Source of the DNA: Altererythrobacter sp. B11
GTDB lineage: Bacteria; Pseudomonadota; Alphaproteobacteria; Sphingomonadales; Sphingomonadaceae
DNA length: 64,000 bases
Assembly: GCF_003569745.1 (NCBI RefSeq)
Contig: NZ_AP018498.1
Location: 3,139,001-3,203,000 of the forward strand
Reading direction: 5' to 3'
The notes under the pieces were generated by a model that was not told where the DNA came from, did not search any database, and worked only from the letters and a program-made list of their open reading frames with translations. This document shows, piece after piece, positions 8,426 through 16,904 of the stretch; the first letter of the stretch is position 1, and each line of letters starts with the position of its first letter. Made by a program: the position numbers and the translations under genes.

Positions 8426-9910
8426 ATGACGGTGCCGAGCCTGCACGATATCGAACAGCCGGTGAAGGCGGGCCTAATGACGGCCGAACAGGCGCGCGAT
8501 CCGGACTATTTCCCGGGCTTCGCGATCGCGATCCCGCTCGGTATCCAGCACGTCCTGGCAATGTTCGTCAGCAACATCGCCCCGGCGATCATCGTCGCTG
8601 GCGCTGCCGGCTTCGGCTACGGCTCGGCCGATCAGCACGAACTGATCTACATGATCCAGATGTCGATGCTGCTGGCGGGGATCACCACGCTGATGCAGAC
8701 CATTGGCGCAGGCCCGGTGGGCGCGAGGTTGCCCATCGTTCAAGGCACCAGCTTCGCCTTTGTCCCGGTGATGATCGCGATTGTCTCGGGCAAAGGCGTG
8801 GAAGGAATGGCCGTGCTCACCACCGGGGCGCTGTTCGGCGGGCTGTTCCATGCCAGCCTGGCGCTGGTGGTCGGCCGCATCCGCTTCGCTCTGCCGCCCA
8901 TGGTGACCGGCCTCGTCGTGTTGATGATCGGCCTGTCCTTGATGCAGGTCGGCATCCAGTATGCAGCCGGCGGGGTCGAGTTGCAGGGAACAGCGCTCTA
9001 CGGCACGGCACGCAGCTGGCTGCTGGCGGGCGTCGTCGTGGCAACCACGCTGGGCCTCAGCTTCTTCGGACGCGACATGTGGCCCACAGCTTCGGTGCTG
9101 ATCGGCGTGCTGGCGGGTTACGCGGTGGCGGCGCTGCTGGGCACGGTTTCGCTGGCCAATGTCGCGCAGGCGAACTGGATCGTGGTGCCGGTGCCGTTCC
9201 ATTTTGGCTTCGCCTTTTCCGCTTCGGCCGTGCTTGGCTTCTGCCTGATGGGCGTGATCTCCGCGATCGAGACGGTAGGAGATGTCTCCGGCATTTGCGC
9301 CGGCGGAGCAAGGCGCGAGGCGACCGACGCCGAGCTCAGCGGTGCCACTTCGGCCGACGGACTGGGAACGGCCCTCGCTGCCGTGTTCGGTGCGCTGCCC
9401 AACACCTCATTCAGCCAGAACGTCGGGCTGATCGCAATCACCGGAGTGATGAGCCGGCACGTCGTGACGATTGGCGCCTTGTTCCTCATCGTCTGTGGCT
9501 TCGTGCCGAAGATCGGTGCGCTGATCACCACCATCCCGATCGAAGTACTGGGCGGTGCGGTCATCGTTATGTTCGGCATGGTCGCGTCCGCCGCGCTGTC
9601 GATCCTTTCCCAGGTCTCGTGGACCCAGCGTAACATGCTGATCTTCGGAGTTGCCCTGTCGATCAGCCTCGGTCTGCAGCTGGAGCCAAGCGCGATACAG
9701 CACCTGCCCGAAACCTGGCGCATCCTGTTGAGTTCAGGCTTGCTCCCCGCCGCGACTATCGCGGTCGTGCTCAACCTCGTCGTTCCCGGCCGCTCTGCCC
9801 CAGGCGGACCAATCTCCCCTGAACCGCTCCGGTTCGATCACCAGGCACCTGATTTACAAGACAAAGCAGCCCGCCCTGTCCTTGGAGCGAATTTTGGCAA
9901 CGAGGCTTAG
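8426..9910 (+). CDS. NCS2-family purine (xanthine/urate) permease
   Basis: 494 residues with about 14 hydrophobic segments. Family marks are PLGIQHVLAMFVSNIAPAI near the N-terminus, the central EG/ET-VGDVSGIC segment (SAIETVGDVSGICAGG, near 285-300), and the following LPNTSFSQNVGLIAITGVMSR motif (near 330-350). All are standard for nucleobase:cation symporter-2 transporters of the xanthine/urate branch. It moves a purine base into the cytoplasm with protons or sodium. It follows the deaminase gene after 37 bases, with GGGAG just before its ATG, and closes the rightward purine operon. About 164 bases without a gene separate it from the next operon. Confidence 0.92.
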   Translation: MTVPSLHDIEQPVKAGLMTAEQARDPDYFPGFAIAIPLGIQHVLAMFVSNIAPAIIVAGAAGFGYGSADQHELIYMIQMSMLLAGITTLMQTIGAGPVGARLPIVQGTSFAFVPVMIAIVSGKGVEGMAVLTTGALFGGLFHASLALVVGRIRFALPPMVTGLVVLMIGLSLMQVGIQYAAGGVELQGTALYGTARSWLLAGVVVATTLGLSFFGRDMWPTASVLIGVLAGYAVAALLGTVSLANVAQANWIVVPVPFHFGFAFSASAVLGFCLMGVISAIETVGDVSGICAGGARREATDAELSGATSADGLGTALAAVFGALPNTSFSQNVGLIAITGVMSRHVVTIGALFLIVCGFVPKIGALITTIPIEVLGGAVIVMFGMVASAALSILSQVSWTQRNMLIFGVALSISLGLQLEPSAIQHLPETWRILLSSGLLPAATIAVVLNLVVPGRSAPGGPISPEPLRFDHQAPDLQDKAARPVLGANFGNEA

Positions 9911-10074
9911 TAGACCTACCTAATTTTTAGCGAGCCACGTTCCCAAAACGGCAATGGACGGCACACAGGACGGCCGATACCCCTGTCCCACAGGTCTAGA
10001 GCCTTCGCCGTGGACAACGGCTGTTAGGAATGGCGCCTCCATTCAATCGCCATACTCGGGGAGCGAGCGACAGC

Positions 10075-12537
10075 ATGAGTGAAGCACGGCACAAGCGGCG
10101 CCCGGCGCTCGGCAGCTATGCGCTGGCGGCGGGCCTGCTCGCCGCAGGCGGCTCGGTGCTGGCCCGCGCAGAGGACGCTCCCATGCGGTCGGAGGCGGTT
10201 TCCGCCGTCCCCGCACCTGTCCAGGCCGCTTTCGAGGGCGGCCCTCCGGCTCTGCTCGACGAATATTGCTCTCGCTGCCACAACGATTTCGATCTCAAGG
10301 CGGATTTCTCCGTTGACGATCTGCGTGCCGCCGACTTGCAGGATGGCGTGCACAACGCCGCCTGGGAAAAGATCCTGCGGATGGTCGGCGAAGGGCAGAT
10401 GCCGCCCGTCGATAAGGAACAGCCCGATCCGGCAACGCGCGCTGCCTTCGTAAATTGGCTGGAAAATTCGCTGGATGCCTATGCCAGCGCCAATCCTGAC
10501 CCAGGCCGCGCAACGCTGCGGCGGCTCAACCGCGTCGAATACGCCAATGCGGTGCGCGACCTGCTGGCGCTGGACGTCGATTTCAGCAGCGACTTGCCCC
10601 GGGACAACTCGGGTTTCGGCTTCGACAATATCGCGGACGTGCTCAGCGTCTCGCCCACGTTGATGGATCGCTATCTCGCCGTGGCAGGCAAGATCGGGCC
10701 GATGGCCACCGGCCTCGCGCCCGCTCGCCCCTTTGTCACCACCTATCAGGTGCCCAAGGATGGTTCGGTGATGAATTCAGGCCGCCCGGCCTATAACGAA
10801 CGCGCCAACCAGTTCCTGCCTCTCGGGTCGCGCGGAGGCGGCGCCTTCCCCTATTTCGCGATCTTCGACGGCACATACGAAATCAGCGGCTGGCTCAACG
10901 CCAATACCAACAACGAAACCGATCGCGAGCGGGAAGACCGCGTTAGCGTGCGCATTCCGCTGAAGGCAGGGGCGCATGTCATCGGCATGTCATTCCGCCG
11001 TACCCTTGCGCCCGAAGAGACCGTTCAGACCCTGCGCAATACGACCGATTACGTGCCGCTGCCAACGGACGGCCCGGTGATGCTGCCGCTCGATGTCTCG
11101 GTCGACGGGAAACGGGTGAAAACGCTGTCCGTCCCATCTTACCGGATGCATCCCCGCTATTCGCAGCAGAACTTCCCGCGCGACGTGCTGCAGATCGACA
11201 TAGATGGACCGTATGATGCGAGCGGCGTGGGGCAAACGGCCAGCCGTGCGCGCATCTTCACCTGCAGGCCTGCCAAGGCTTCACAGGAAACCGGTTGCGC
11301 GCGGGATATCCTCACCGGCCTGGCCCGCCGCGCCTATCGTCGCCCCGTCGGGGTGGCCGATATCGCCCCGCTGATGGGGATCTATGCTCAGGAGCATGCG
11401 CGATCGGGCTTCGAACGTGGGATCGAGGCGGCGGTTGAAGCGATCCTTGTCTCGCCACAATTCCTGTTCGTGCTCGAGAGTGATCCGGCCGACGCCGGAC
11501 CCGGCTCCGTCAGCCGGATCAACGATTTCGAACTTGCAACGCGCCTTTCCCTGTTCCTGTGGAGCAGCATACCCGACGAAGAGTTGCTAGACATCGCGGA
11601 GGCGGGTCGGCTCCGTCAGCCAGAGGTGCTCGATGGTCAGATTGACCGCATGCTGGCCGATCCGCGTGCGGAAGCGCTGACCCGGAACTTCGCCGGCCAG
11701 TGGCTCTATCTACGGAATCTCGATCAGCAGCGCCCGGACGTCGCGGTTTTCCCCGATTTCGACAATCGTCTGCGCGCGGCCATGGCGAGCGAGACGGAGA
11801 TGTTCTTCAGCTATATCCTGCGCACCAATCGCAGCGTGCTGGATTTCATCGCCTCCGATTACAGTTTCCTCAACCAGCAACTGGCCGAACATTACGGCAT
11901 ACCCGGCGTGAACGGCACCGCCTTTCGCAAGGTCGCGCTCAAGCCGGAGTGGAACCGCGGCGGGCTGCTGGGCCAGGCGAGTATCCTCACCGTCACCTCC
12001 TATGGCAATCACACCTCCGTGGTGAAACGCGGCAAGTGGATCCTCGACAATCTCTTCGCCGCACCGCCGCCCCCGCCGCCGCCCGACGTTCCCGCGCTGG
12101 AGGCAGAGCATGACGGCCGCAAGCTCAGCGCGCGCGAGCAGCTTGAACGGCACCGAACGGACCCGGTCTGCGCCGCCTGCCATGTAAAAATGGACCCCCT
12201 CGGCTTTGCCCTGGAGAATTACGACGCGGTGGGCGCTTACCGGACGATGGATGCCGGTCAGTTGATCGACGCCTCCGCAAAGATGCCCAACGGCACCGCC
12301 TTCACCGGTATCCAGGGTCTCCAGTCGGTGCTGCTCGACAGCAAGGACGAATTTACCCGCGCCTTCACCGAGCGGCTGATGACCTATGCATTGGCCCGCG
12401 GCGTGGTCTCGCAGGACATGCCGGCGATCCGCTCGGTTGCCCGCACAGCGGCGCAGGACGATTACCGAATCCGCTCGATCATCAAGGGCATCGTCACGAG
12501 CGATCCCTTCACCCTGCGAAAAACCCCAGAAAAGTGA
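10075..12537 (+). CDS. DUF1592/DUF1588/DUF1585-type exported heme c protein
   Basis: About 820 residues from the chosen ATG, with GGGAG upstream; an ATG 45 bases earlier is weaker. An N-terminal signal segment ends near VLARAEDAP. A CSRCH heme-binding motif (CxxCH) appears at about residue 65 in LLDEYCSRCHNDF. A second CxxCH, DPVCAACHVKMDPLGFALENYDAVG, lies near residue 700. The order of conserved blocks (cytochrome-like N-terminus, RRLNRVEYANAVRDLL, the YRRPV and ATRLSLFLW regions, GILGQASILTVTSYGNHTS-like stretch, then the CAACH block) matches proteins with DUF1587, DUF1592, DUF1588 and DUF1585. These are best known from planctomycetes and their function is unknown. It opens a five-gene operon; the next gene begins 10 bases on. 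Probable role: periplasmic multiheme redox protein. Confidence 0.88.
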   Translation: MSEARHKRRPALGSYALAAGLLAAGGSVLARAEDAPMRSEAVSAVPAPVQAAFEGGPPALLDEYCSRCHNDFDLKADFSVDDLRAADLQDGVHNAAWEKILRMVGEGQMPPVDKEQPDPATRAAFVNWLENSLDAYASANPDPGRATLRRLNRVEYANAVRDLLALDVDFSSDLPRDNSGFGFDNIADVLSVSPTLMDRYLAVAGKIGPMATGLAPARPFVTTYQVPKDGSVMNSGRPAYNERANQFLPLGSRGGGAFPYFAIFDGTYEISGWLNANTNNETDREREDRVSVRIPLKAGAHVIGMSFRRTLAPEETVQTLRNTTDYVPLPTDGPVMLPLDVSVDGKRVKTLSVPSYRMHPRYSQQNFPRDVLQIDIDGPYDASGVGQTASRARIFTCRPAKASQETGCARDILTGLARRAYRRPVGVADIAPLMGIYAQEHARSGFERGIEAAVEAILVSPQFLFVLESDPADAGPGSVSRINDFELATRLSLFLWSSIPDEELLDIAEAGRLRQPEVLDGQIDRMLADPRAEALTRNFAGQWLYLRNLDQQRPDVAVFPDFDNRLRAAMASETEMFFSYILRTNRSVLDFIASDYSFLNQQLAEHYGIPGVNGTAFRKVALKPEWNRGGLLGQASILTVTSYGNHTSVVKRGKWILDNLFAAPPPPPPPDVPALEAEHDGRKLSAREQLERHRTDPVCAACHVKMDPLGFALENYDAVGAYRTMDAGQLIDASAKMPNGTAFTGIQGLQSVLLDSKDEFTRAFTERLMTYALARGVVSQDMPAIRSVARTAAQDDYRIRSIIKGIVTSDPFTLRKTPEK

Positions 12538-12547
12538 GGCGCGCCCC

Positions 12548-13897
12548 ATGAGAGTTCTCAGCCAGCCGCTCCATCGCCGTACCATGCTTCGCGGCCTCGG
12601 CGCCGCCATGGCGCTACCCTTCCTCGAAGCGATGGCGCCTTCCGCCCGGGCGGCCGACATCACCGCACGGCCCAAGCGCCTGCAGATATTCTATTCGCCC
12701 AACGGCATGATGATGCAGGATTTCCGCCCCGCCGCAGCGGGCACGGAGCTGACGCTGCCCAGCACGCTCGAACCGCTCGCGCCGTTCCGCAAGCAGCTCA
12801 CCGTGGTGACCGGCCTCGGCCATCCGCAGGCCGCCGCGATGGGTGACCGGCCGGCTGGGCATGGCCGGTCCTGCCCCGCCTTCCTCACCGGCGTGCATGT
12901 CAAGCAGACCGAGGGGCCCGACATTCGTTGCGGCATCTCGATGGATCAGGTCTATGCTAATTATCTGGCCGACGGCTCGGACCAGGCGACGCAGCTCAAT
13001 TCGCTCGAACTCGGCATCGATCAGGCCAGTTTGCTCGGCAGCTGCGATATCAACTACAGCTGCGCCTATACCAACGGCATTTCCTGGCGGAACGAGACGG
13101 TTCCCCTGCCCGTAACCGCCAATCCGCGCGACGTGTTCGAACGGATGTTCGGCGCCGGCTTCGCGCTCGACGAGAAGAGCCGCGCGGCCCGGATAGAGCG
13201 TCAGGCATCCATTCTCGATTTCGTCATGGAGGACACCGCCCGCCTGTCAGGCCGGCTTGGTGCGGACGATCGCCACAAGCTCGACGAGTATTTCGAAGCG
13301 ACCCGCGATGTGGAGAAGCGCATCCAGCGCGCCGCCGCTTCGGGTTTCCAGGATGCCGGCGACCTGCAACGGCCTGCGGGCATTCCGGAATCCTTCGATG
13401 AACATGCCAAGTTGATGATCGACCTGCAGGTGCTGGCGATGCAGGCAGACATCACCCGCGTGGGCAGCTTCATGATCGGGCGCGAACTGTCCAACCGCAC
13501 CTATCCGGAGATCGGCGTGCCCGATTCCCACCACATGCTCAGCCATCACGGCAATGATCCGGAGAAGATCGCCAAGCTGGTGCGGATCAACCGCTATCAC
13601 ATGGAATATTTCGCGTATTATCTGCAAAAGATGGCGGAGGCGAAGGATGGCGAAGGCTCGCTGCTGGACCGCACGCTGGTGATCCGCGGCTCCGCCTTCG
13701 GCGATCCCAACGATCACGACCATATGGACCTGCCGATCATCGTCGCGGGCGGCCTTGTTCCGGGCAACCGTCATCTGCAAGTCGAACACGGCACGACCAT
13801 GTCCAACCTGATGCTGGCCGGGCTGCACGCGCTCGACGTGCCTGCGCAGAGCTTCGGCGACAGCACCGGACCGCTGACGGAGCTGTTCCATGCCTGA
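12548..13897 (+). CDS. Tat-exported DUF1552 family protein
   Basis: 449 residues. The chosen ATG yields a twin-arginine signal (HRRTMLRGLGAAMALPFLEAMAPSARA), indicating export in folded form, often with a bound cofactor or metal. The body matches DUF1552: RLQIFYSPNGMM, LTVVTGLGHPQA, GHGRSCPAFLTG, SIDQ-like GISMDQVYA, the DEYFEATRDVEKRI segment, and DSHHMLSHHGNDPEKIAKL with several histidines. DUF1552 proteins regularly accompany DUF1592-type proteins, and here the two are 10 bases apart, which confirms the pairing. No catalytic activity is known to me. The histidine-rich stretch near residue 330 and the Tat signal hint at a metalloprotein. The stop overlaps the next start by 8 bases, suggesting translational coupling. 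Confidence 0.87.
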   Translation: MRVLSQPLHRRTMLRGLGAAMALPFLEAMAPSARAADITARPKRLQIFYSPNGMMMQDFRPAAAGTELTLPSTLEPLAPFRKQLTVVTGLGHPQAAAMGDRPAGHGRSCPAFLTGVHVKQTEGPDIRCGISMDQVYANYLADGSDQATQLNSLELGIDQASLLGSCDINYSCAYTNGISWRNETVPLPVTANPRDVFERMFGAGFALDEKSRAARIERQASILDFVMEDTARLSGRLGADDRHKLDEYFEATRDVEKRIQRAAASGFQDAGDLQRPAGIPESFDEHAKLMIDLQVLAMQADITRVGSFMIGRELSNRTYPEIGVPDSHHMLSHHGNDPEKIAKLVRINRYHMEYFAYYLQKMAEAKDGEGSLLDRTLVIRGSAFGDPNDHDHMDLPIIVAGGLVPGNRHLQVEHGTTMSNLMLAGLHALDVPAQSFGDSTGPLTELFHA

Positions 13898-15254
13898 GCG
13901 CTTCGGGTGGCTGCTCGCTGCGTTCGCGCTAGCGGGGGCACCGCTCGCCCCGGCGCTGGCGGCGGGCGAGGACAGCCCGCTCGGTCGTGCGATCCTGGCC
14001 AATGACGTGGCGGGCGCGGCGGCCCTGCTCGCCGACGGCGCCGATCCGGACGAGGCGCTCGATTTCGGCGCCACGCCGCTCAGCTGGGCGGTCAATACGC
14101 AGAACCCGGCCATGGTTCATGCACTGCTCCAGGCCGGAGCGAAGGCAGCGACCGCCGATATTGACGGCGTGACCCCACTCTCCCTCGCCTGCGAACTCGG
14201 CGGGGAGGATATTGTCGCGCAATTGATCGCCGCCGGTGCCGACCTGCGTGCCGCGCGTCCCGATGGGACCAGCACGCTGGCGATCTGCGCGCGCTTCGGG
14301 CCACCGGAAGCGGTCAAGGCCATTCTTGACGCCGGCATCCCCGCCGACGCCGCAGACAGCCGCGGGCAGACCCCGCTAATGTGGGCCGCCTCTGCGGGGC
14401 GGACCGAGGCGATGGAATTGCTGCTCAAAGCCGGCGCAGATGCCGATCGCGTTACGCAGGGCGACTTCACTCCGCTGTTCTTCGCTATCAAGAGCGGCTC
14501 GGTCCCCGCCACCCGCCTGCTGCTGCAGGCCGGCGCACGGCCCGACCATCTCGGCCCGGAGGATACGACGGCAGCACAGCTCGCGCTCTACCAGAAGAAC
14601 TACGACGCAGCCGCGCTGATGCTGCCCTTCGGCGTCGACCTGGCCGCGCATGACCGCAACGGCAACCAGCCGCTCCATGTCGCGGCGATGGGCGGCGATC
14701 CAGCACTGATCGAGGCGCTCCTGGCAGCCGGAGCCAATCCCGACGGGCTCACCGGCCCTTCGCGCATCACCTGGGTAACGGAGGCCAATTTCGGACAGCC
14801 ACCGCCGCCCGTTCCGCCCACCACGCCACTGATGAAAGCAGCAGAGAGTGGACAGGTGGCAGCGATGAAACTGTTGGTCGAAGCTGGAGCCGATCCGCAT
14901 TTCGTTTCCGCGAACGGCACCGGCGTGGTGCTCGCCGCAGCGACGAGCGAAAGCGCGGAGACGCTGGCCTACGCGCTGGATCTCGCGCCCGATCCGAACG
15001 TCGCCGATGCCGATGGCTCCACCGCGATGCATCTGCTGGTTGGCACCGGCAACGTGCGCCCCGGCCTGGCGCCGATGCTGCGCGTGCTGGCTGCGCACGG
15101 AGCACGTACCGACCTTCCCAACAAGCGCGGCATCACCGCCGCGCAGATGGCCGATGGCGGCCTGACGGAGATCGGCGCGATCTTCCGCAGCATCTTCCCT
15201 GCAGAGCCGGAATTCCCGCTCGCCGAAGCCGCCTCTGCCCGCAGCGTCCAGTGA
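13890..15254 (+). CDS. Exported ankyrin-repeat protein
   Basis: 454 residues with a signal peptide (FGWLLAAFALAGAPLAPALA). The mature chain is almost entirely ankyrin repeats. I count about ten, for example GATPLSWAVNTQNPAMVHAL, GVTPLSLACELGGEDIVAQL, GQTPLMWAASAGRTEAMELL and GNQPLHVAAMGGDPALIEAL. Ankyrin repeats bind other proteins, so this is probably a periplasmic scaffold or partner for the DUF1592 and DUF1552 proteins encoded just before it. It overlaps the previous gene by 8 bases and lies 24 bases before the cytochrome c-prime gene. A longer loop with a PPPPVPP-like stretch near residue 305 interrupts the repeats. No catalytic domain is visible. Confidence 0.9.
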   Translation: MPERFGWLLAAFALAGAPLAPALAAGEDSPLGRAILANDVAGAAALLADGADPDEALDFGATPLSWAVNTQNPAMVHALLQAGAKAATADIDGVTPLSLACELGGEDIVAQLIAAGADLRAARPDGTSTLAICARFGPPEAVKAILDAGIPADAADSRGQTPLMWAASAGRTEAMELLLKAGADADRVTQGDFTPLFFAIKSGSVPATRLLLQAGARPDHLGPEDTTAAQLALYQKNYDAAALMLPFGVDLAAHDRNGNQPLHVAAMGGDPALIEALLAAGANPDGLTGPSRITWVTEANFGQPPPPVPPTTPLMKAAESGQVAAMKLLVEAGADPHFVSANGTGVVLAAATSESAETLAYALDLAPDPNVADADGSTAMHLLVGTGNVRPGLAPMLRVLAAHGARTDLPNKRGITAAQMADGGLTEIGAIFRSIFPAEPEFPLAEAASARSVQ

Positions 15255-15278
15255 TTTTATCAACCAGGTAAGCCCGAC

Positions 15279-15746
15279 ATGATCGCATTCCGCACCATCA
15301 AGTATATCGCCGCCGCCCTCGCTCTGGTCGGCGTGGTCGGCACCGCTCCGGCTGCCGCCCCCACCGGCAAGGCCGCAATTGCGGCGCGCCAGGCAGGCTT
15401 CAAGAAAATGGGCGAGGCGGTGAAGGCGATCAAAGCGGAACTGGCCAAGAGCCCACCCTCGCAGCGCGTCCTGTTGGACAATGCGAAGGTGGTCTCCGCC
15501 ACGCTGCGCATGCAGGGCGACTTGTTCCCCGCCGGCTCTGGCCCGAGTGCCGGCACGCCTACGGATGCGCTGGCGGGCATCTGGTCCGACCGGGCAACGT
15601 TCGATGCCCTGCTCGCAGACAGCAAGGCCGAGGCGGCAAAGCTCGAGGCAGCAATCGCCAGCGGCAGCGTTTCGGCAAGCCAGGCGCAGTTCAAGGCGAC
15701 CGGCCAGTCTTGCGCCGCTTGCCACCGCAAGTTTCGCGCCGATTGA
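15279..15746 (+). CDS. Cytochrome c-prime (class II cytochrome c)
   Basis: 155 residues with a signal peptide (YIAAALALVGVVGTAPAAA). The single heme-binding motif is at the extreme C-terminus (QSCAACHRKFRAD). That position and the helix-rich body (RQAGFKKMGEAVKAIKAEL, VVSATLRMQ) are diagnostic of class II c-type cytochromes. These are periplasmic four-helix bundles that carry electrons or bind small gases such as NO. It sits 17 bases before a cytochrome b561 gene, a common pairing in which b561 passes electrons from the membrane to the soluble cytochrome. Confidence 0.9.
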   Translation: MIAFRTIKYIAAALALVGVVGTAPAAAPTGKAAIAARQAGFKKMGEAVKAIKAELAKSPPSQRVLLDNAKVVSATLRMQGDLFPAGSGPSAGTPTDALAGIWSDRATFDALLADSKAEAAKLEAAIASGSVSASQAQFKATGQSCAACHRKFRAD

Positions 15747-15763
15747 GCGATGGAGCACAGCGT

Positions 15764-16429
15764 ATGAGGCCGCAGGATCCGCCAGCCGACTGGGATATCG
15801 TGACACGGCTGTTCCACTGGCTGCTGGTCGCCCTGCTTGCCTTCTCCTGGTGGAGCGGAGAGCAGCACGAGATGGAATGGCACCGCTATTCTGGCTACGG
15901 CATCCTGTTCCTGATCGTGTTTCGGATATATTGGGGATTTGCCGGCAGCCGCACCGCGCGCTTCGGCAGCTTCCTGCGTAGCCCGGCCGCGGTCGGCGCC
16001 TATGCTCGTGCACTAGCTCGCGGGGCACCGCCCGCCAGCGCGGGTCACAATCCGCTAGGCGGATGGAGCGTGATTGCCATGCTGGCGGCGCTGTTCGCGA
16101 TGGTCGGCGCTGGTCTGTTCGCCGTGGATGTGGATGGTTTTGAATCCGGCCCGCTTGCCGATCTGGTCAGCTTCGATCAAGGCCGTGCAGCCGCCGAGGT
16201 GCATGAGGTAATCTTCAACGGCCTTCTAGCCCTCGTCGCACTACACATCCTGGCGATCCTGTTCTACCTGCTGCGCTTTCGCCGCAATCTCGTCCGCCCG
16301 ATGATCGCCGGGCGCGCGGCCGGAGGCTCTGTCTCGGCAGGGGGGCTGTTTCTGCGCCTGCTCGCCGGGATCGCCGCAGCCGGCGCGATTACCTGGATCA
16401 TCGTCAACGCCGCGCAGATGCTGGCATAG
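15764..16429 (+). CDS. Cytochrome b561
   Basis: About 221 residues from the ATG after the TGGAGC ribosome site. Hydrophobic helices include RLFHWLLVALLAFSWWSG, YGILFLIVFRIYWGF, VIAMLAALFAMVGAGLF and LLALVALHILAILFYLLR, with a final C-terminal helix. Histidines expected to bind two b hemes are present in LFHWLL (helix 1), MEWHRYSGY (helix 2), EVHEVIFNGLL and ALHILAI (helix 4). The family moves electrons between the quinone pool and periplasmic acceptors. As the last gene of this operon, it is the likely link between the respiratory chain and the cytochrome c-prime and DUF1592 heme protein. Confidence 0.92.
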   Translation: MRPQDPPADWDIVTRLFHWLLVALLAFSWWSGEQHEMEWHRYSGYGILFLIVFRIYWGFAGSRTARFGSFLRSPAAVGAYARALARGAPPASAGHNPLGGWSVIAMLAALFAMVGAGLFAVDVDGFESGPLADLVSFDQGRAAAEVHEVIFNGLLALVALHILAILFYLLRFRRNLVRPMIAGRAAGGSVSAGGLFLRLLAGIAAAGAITWIIVNAAQMLA

Positions 16430-16513
16430 CTCCGAACCGTATGGGGGGCCGCTTCGCGAAGGATAGGCCTGGCGCAGCCGACCGGGCCCTCTGTTGCTCC
16501 CGAAGGACCGCGT

Positions 16514-16594
16514 TTAGAAGCTGTAGCTGAAGCTCAGCTTCAGGCCATGATTCGACCGTCCTACCCAGAGACCGTCGACGCAGCCCGCCTTAGG
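16514..16594 (-). pseudogene. Remnant: C-terminus of an outer-membrane barrel protein
   Basis: Read on the minus strand, this ends in a stop codon after NHGLKLSFSYSF. Alternating hydrophobic residues with a terminal phenylalanine are the signature of the last strand of a Gram-negative outer-membrane barrel. The frame upstream is closed by a stop at 16595-16597, so only about 26 codons remain. No start or rest of the protein is present. I read it as the surviving tail of a deleted porin or TonB-receptor-like gene; which family cannot be told from this length. Confidence 0.5.
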
Positions 16595-16724
16595 TCAGGG
16601 CGTCAACCGTCAGCACGTCGAAGCCTTTCCGGAGAACCAAGTGGTGGACGACGGCTGAACCCATCAAGCCTGCTCCTCCAGTAACGGTCACAAACAGGGG
16701 AAACAGGCGAACCGTGCCTGATGC
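16590..16724 (-). pseudogene. Remnant: N-terminus of dTDP-glucose 4,6-dehydratase (RmlB-like)
   Basis: Read on the minus strand, an open stretch contains VTGGAGLMGSAVVHHLVL and then GFDVLTVDALT before a stop at 16590-16592. This closely resembles the NAD-binding opening of RmlB-type nucleotide-sugar dehydratases (VTGGAGFIGSxVVxxL, then VDALTYAG). About 35 codons survive. A stop (16725-16727) closes the frame on the other side and no start codon is in place. The neighbour at 16905 is a glycosyltransferase, so this may be debris of a former nucleotide-sugar gene in the region. Confidence 0.65.
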
Positions 16725-16845
16725 TTACGCCGACATCGAAAACTCGCCAGCAGTACCATGTATCAGCTTGCCCTGCGCGTGACGCTCGCTTTGGAAATGG
16801 AGGAAGTCCTTCTCGCTATTCCTCATCCACTCCGCCCCACTCCGA

Positions 16846-16868
16846 ATGAAGCGGCGCTGCCGCTTCAT
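16846..16868 (-). terminator. Perfect hairpin after the T1SS/glycosyltransferase operon
   Basis: An inverted repeat of ten base pairs with a three-base loop (ATGAAGCGGC, GCT, GCCGCTTCAT). It lies about 37 bases beyond the stop of the glycosyltransferase gene, the last of the leftward operon. No clear T run follows on the minus strand, so it may be a weak or bidirectional terminator or an mRNA-stabilising hairpin. Confidence 0.5.
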
Positions 16869-16904
16869 CCCTTACTCTCCGTGTTGCTCGTAGCCAGATT
16901 GCGG

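Larger units (their letters stand above)
16430..16904. other. Gene-poor stretch between the redox operon and the T1SS operon
   Basis: About 475 bases without an intact gene. It lies at the junction of two operons that face each other. It holds two short minus-strand gene remnants (16514-16594 and 16590-16724) and a perfect hairpin at 16846-16868, each listed separately. I see nothing recognisable in 16430-16513 or 16728-16845. Confidence 0.6.

Noticed and set aside
14376-16028. Open frame of about 550 codons on the minus strand across the ankyrin and cytochrome genes
   Set aside because: It overlaps three well-supported genes with heme motifs and signal peptides, and is itself featureless.
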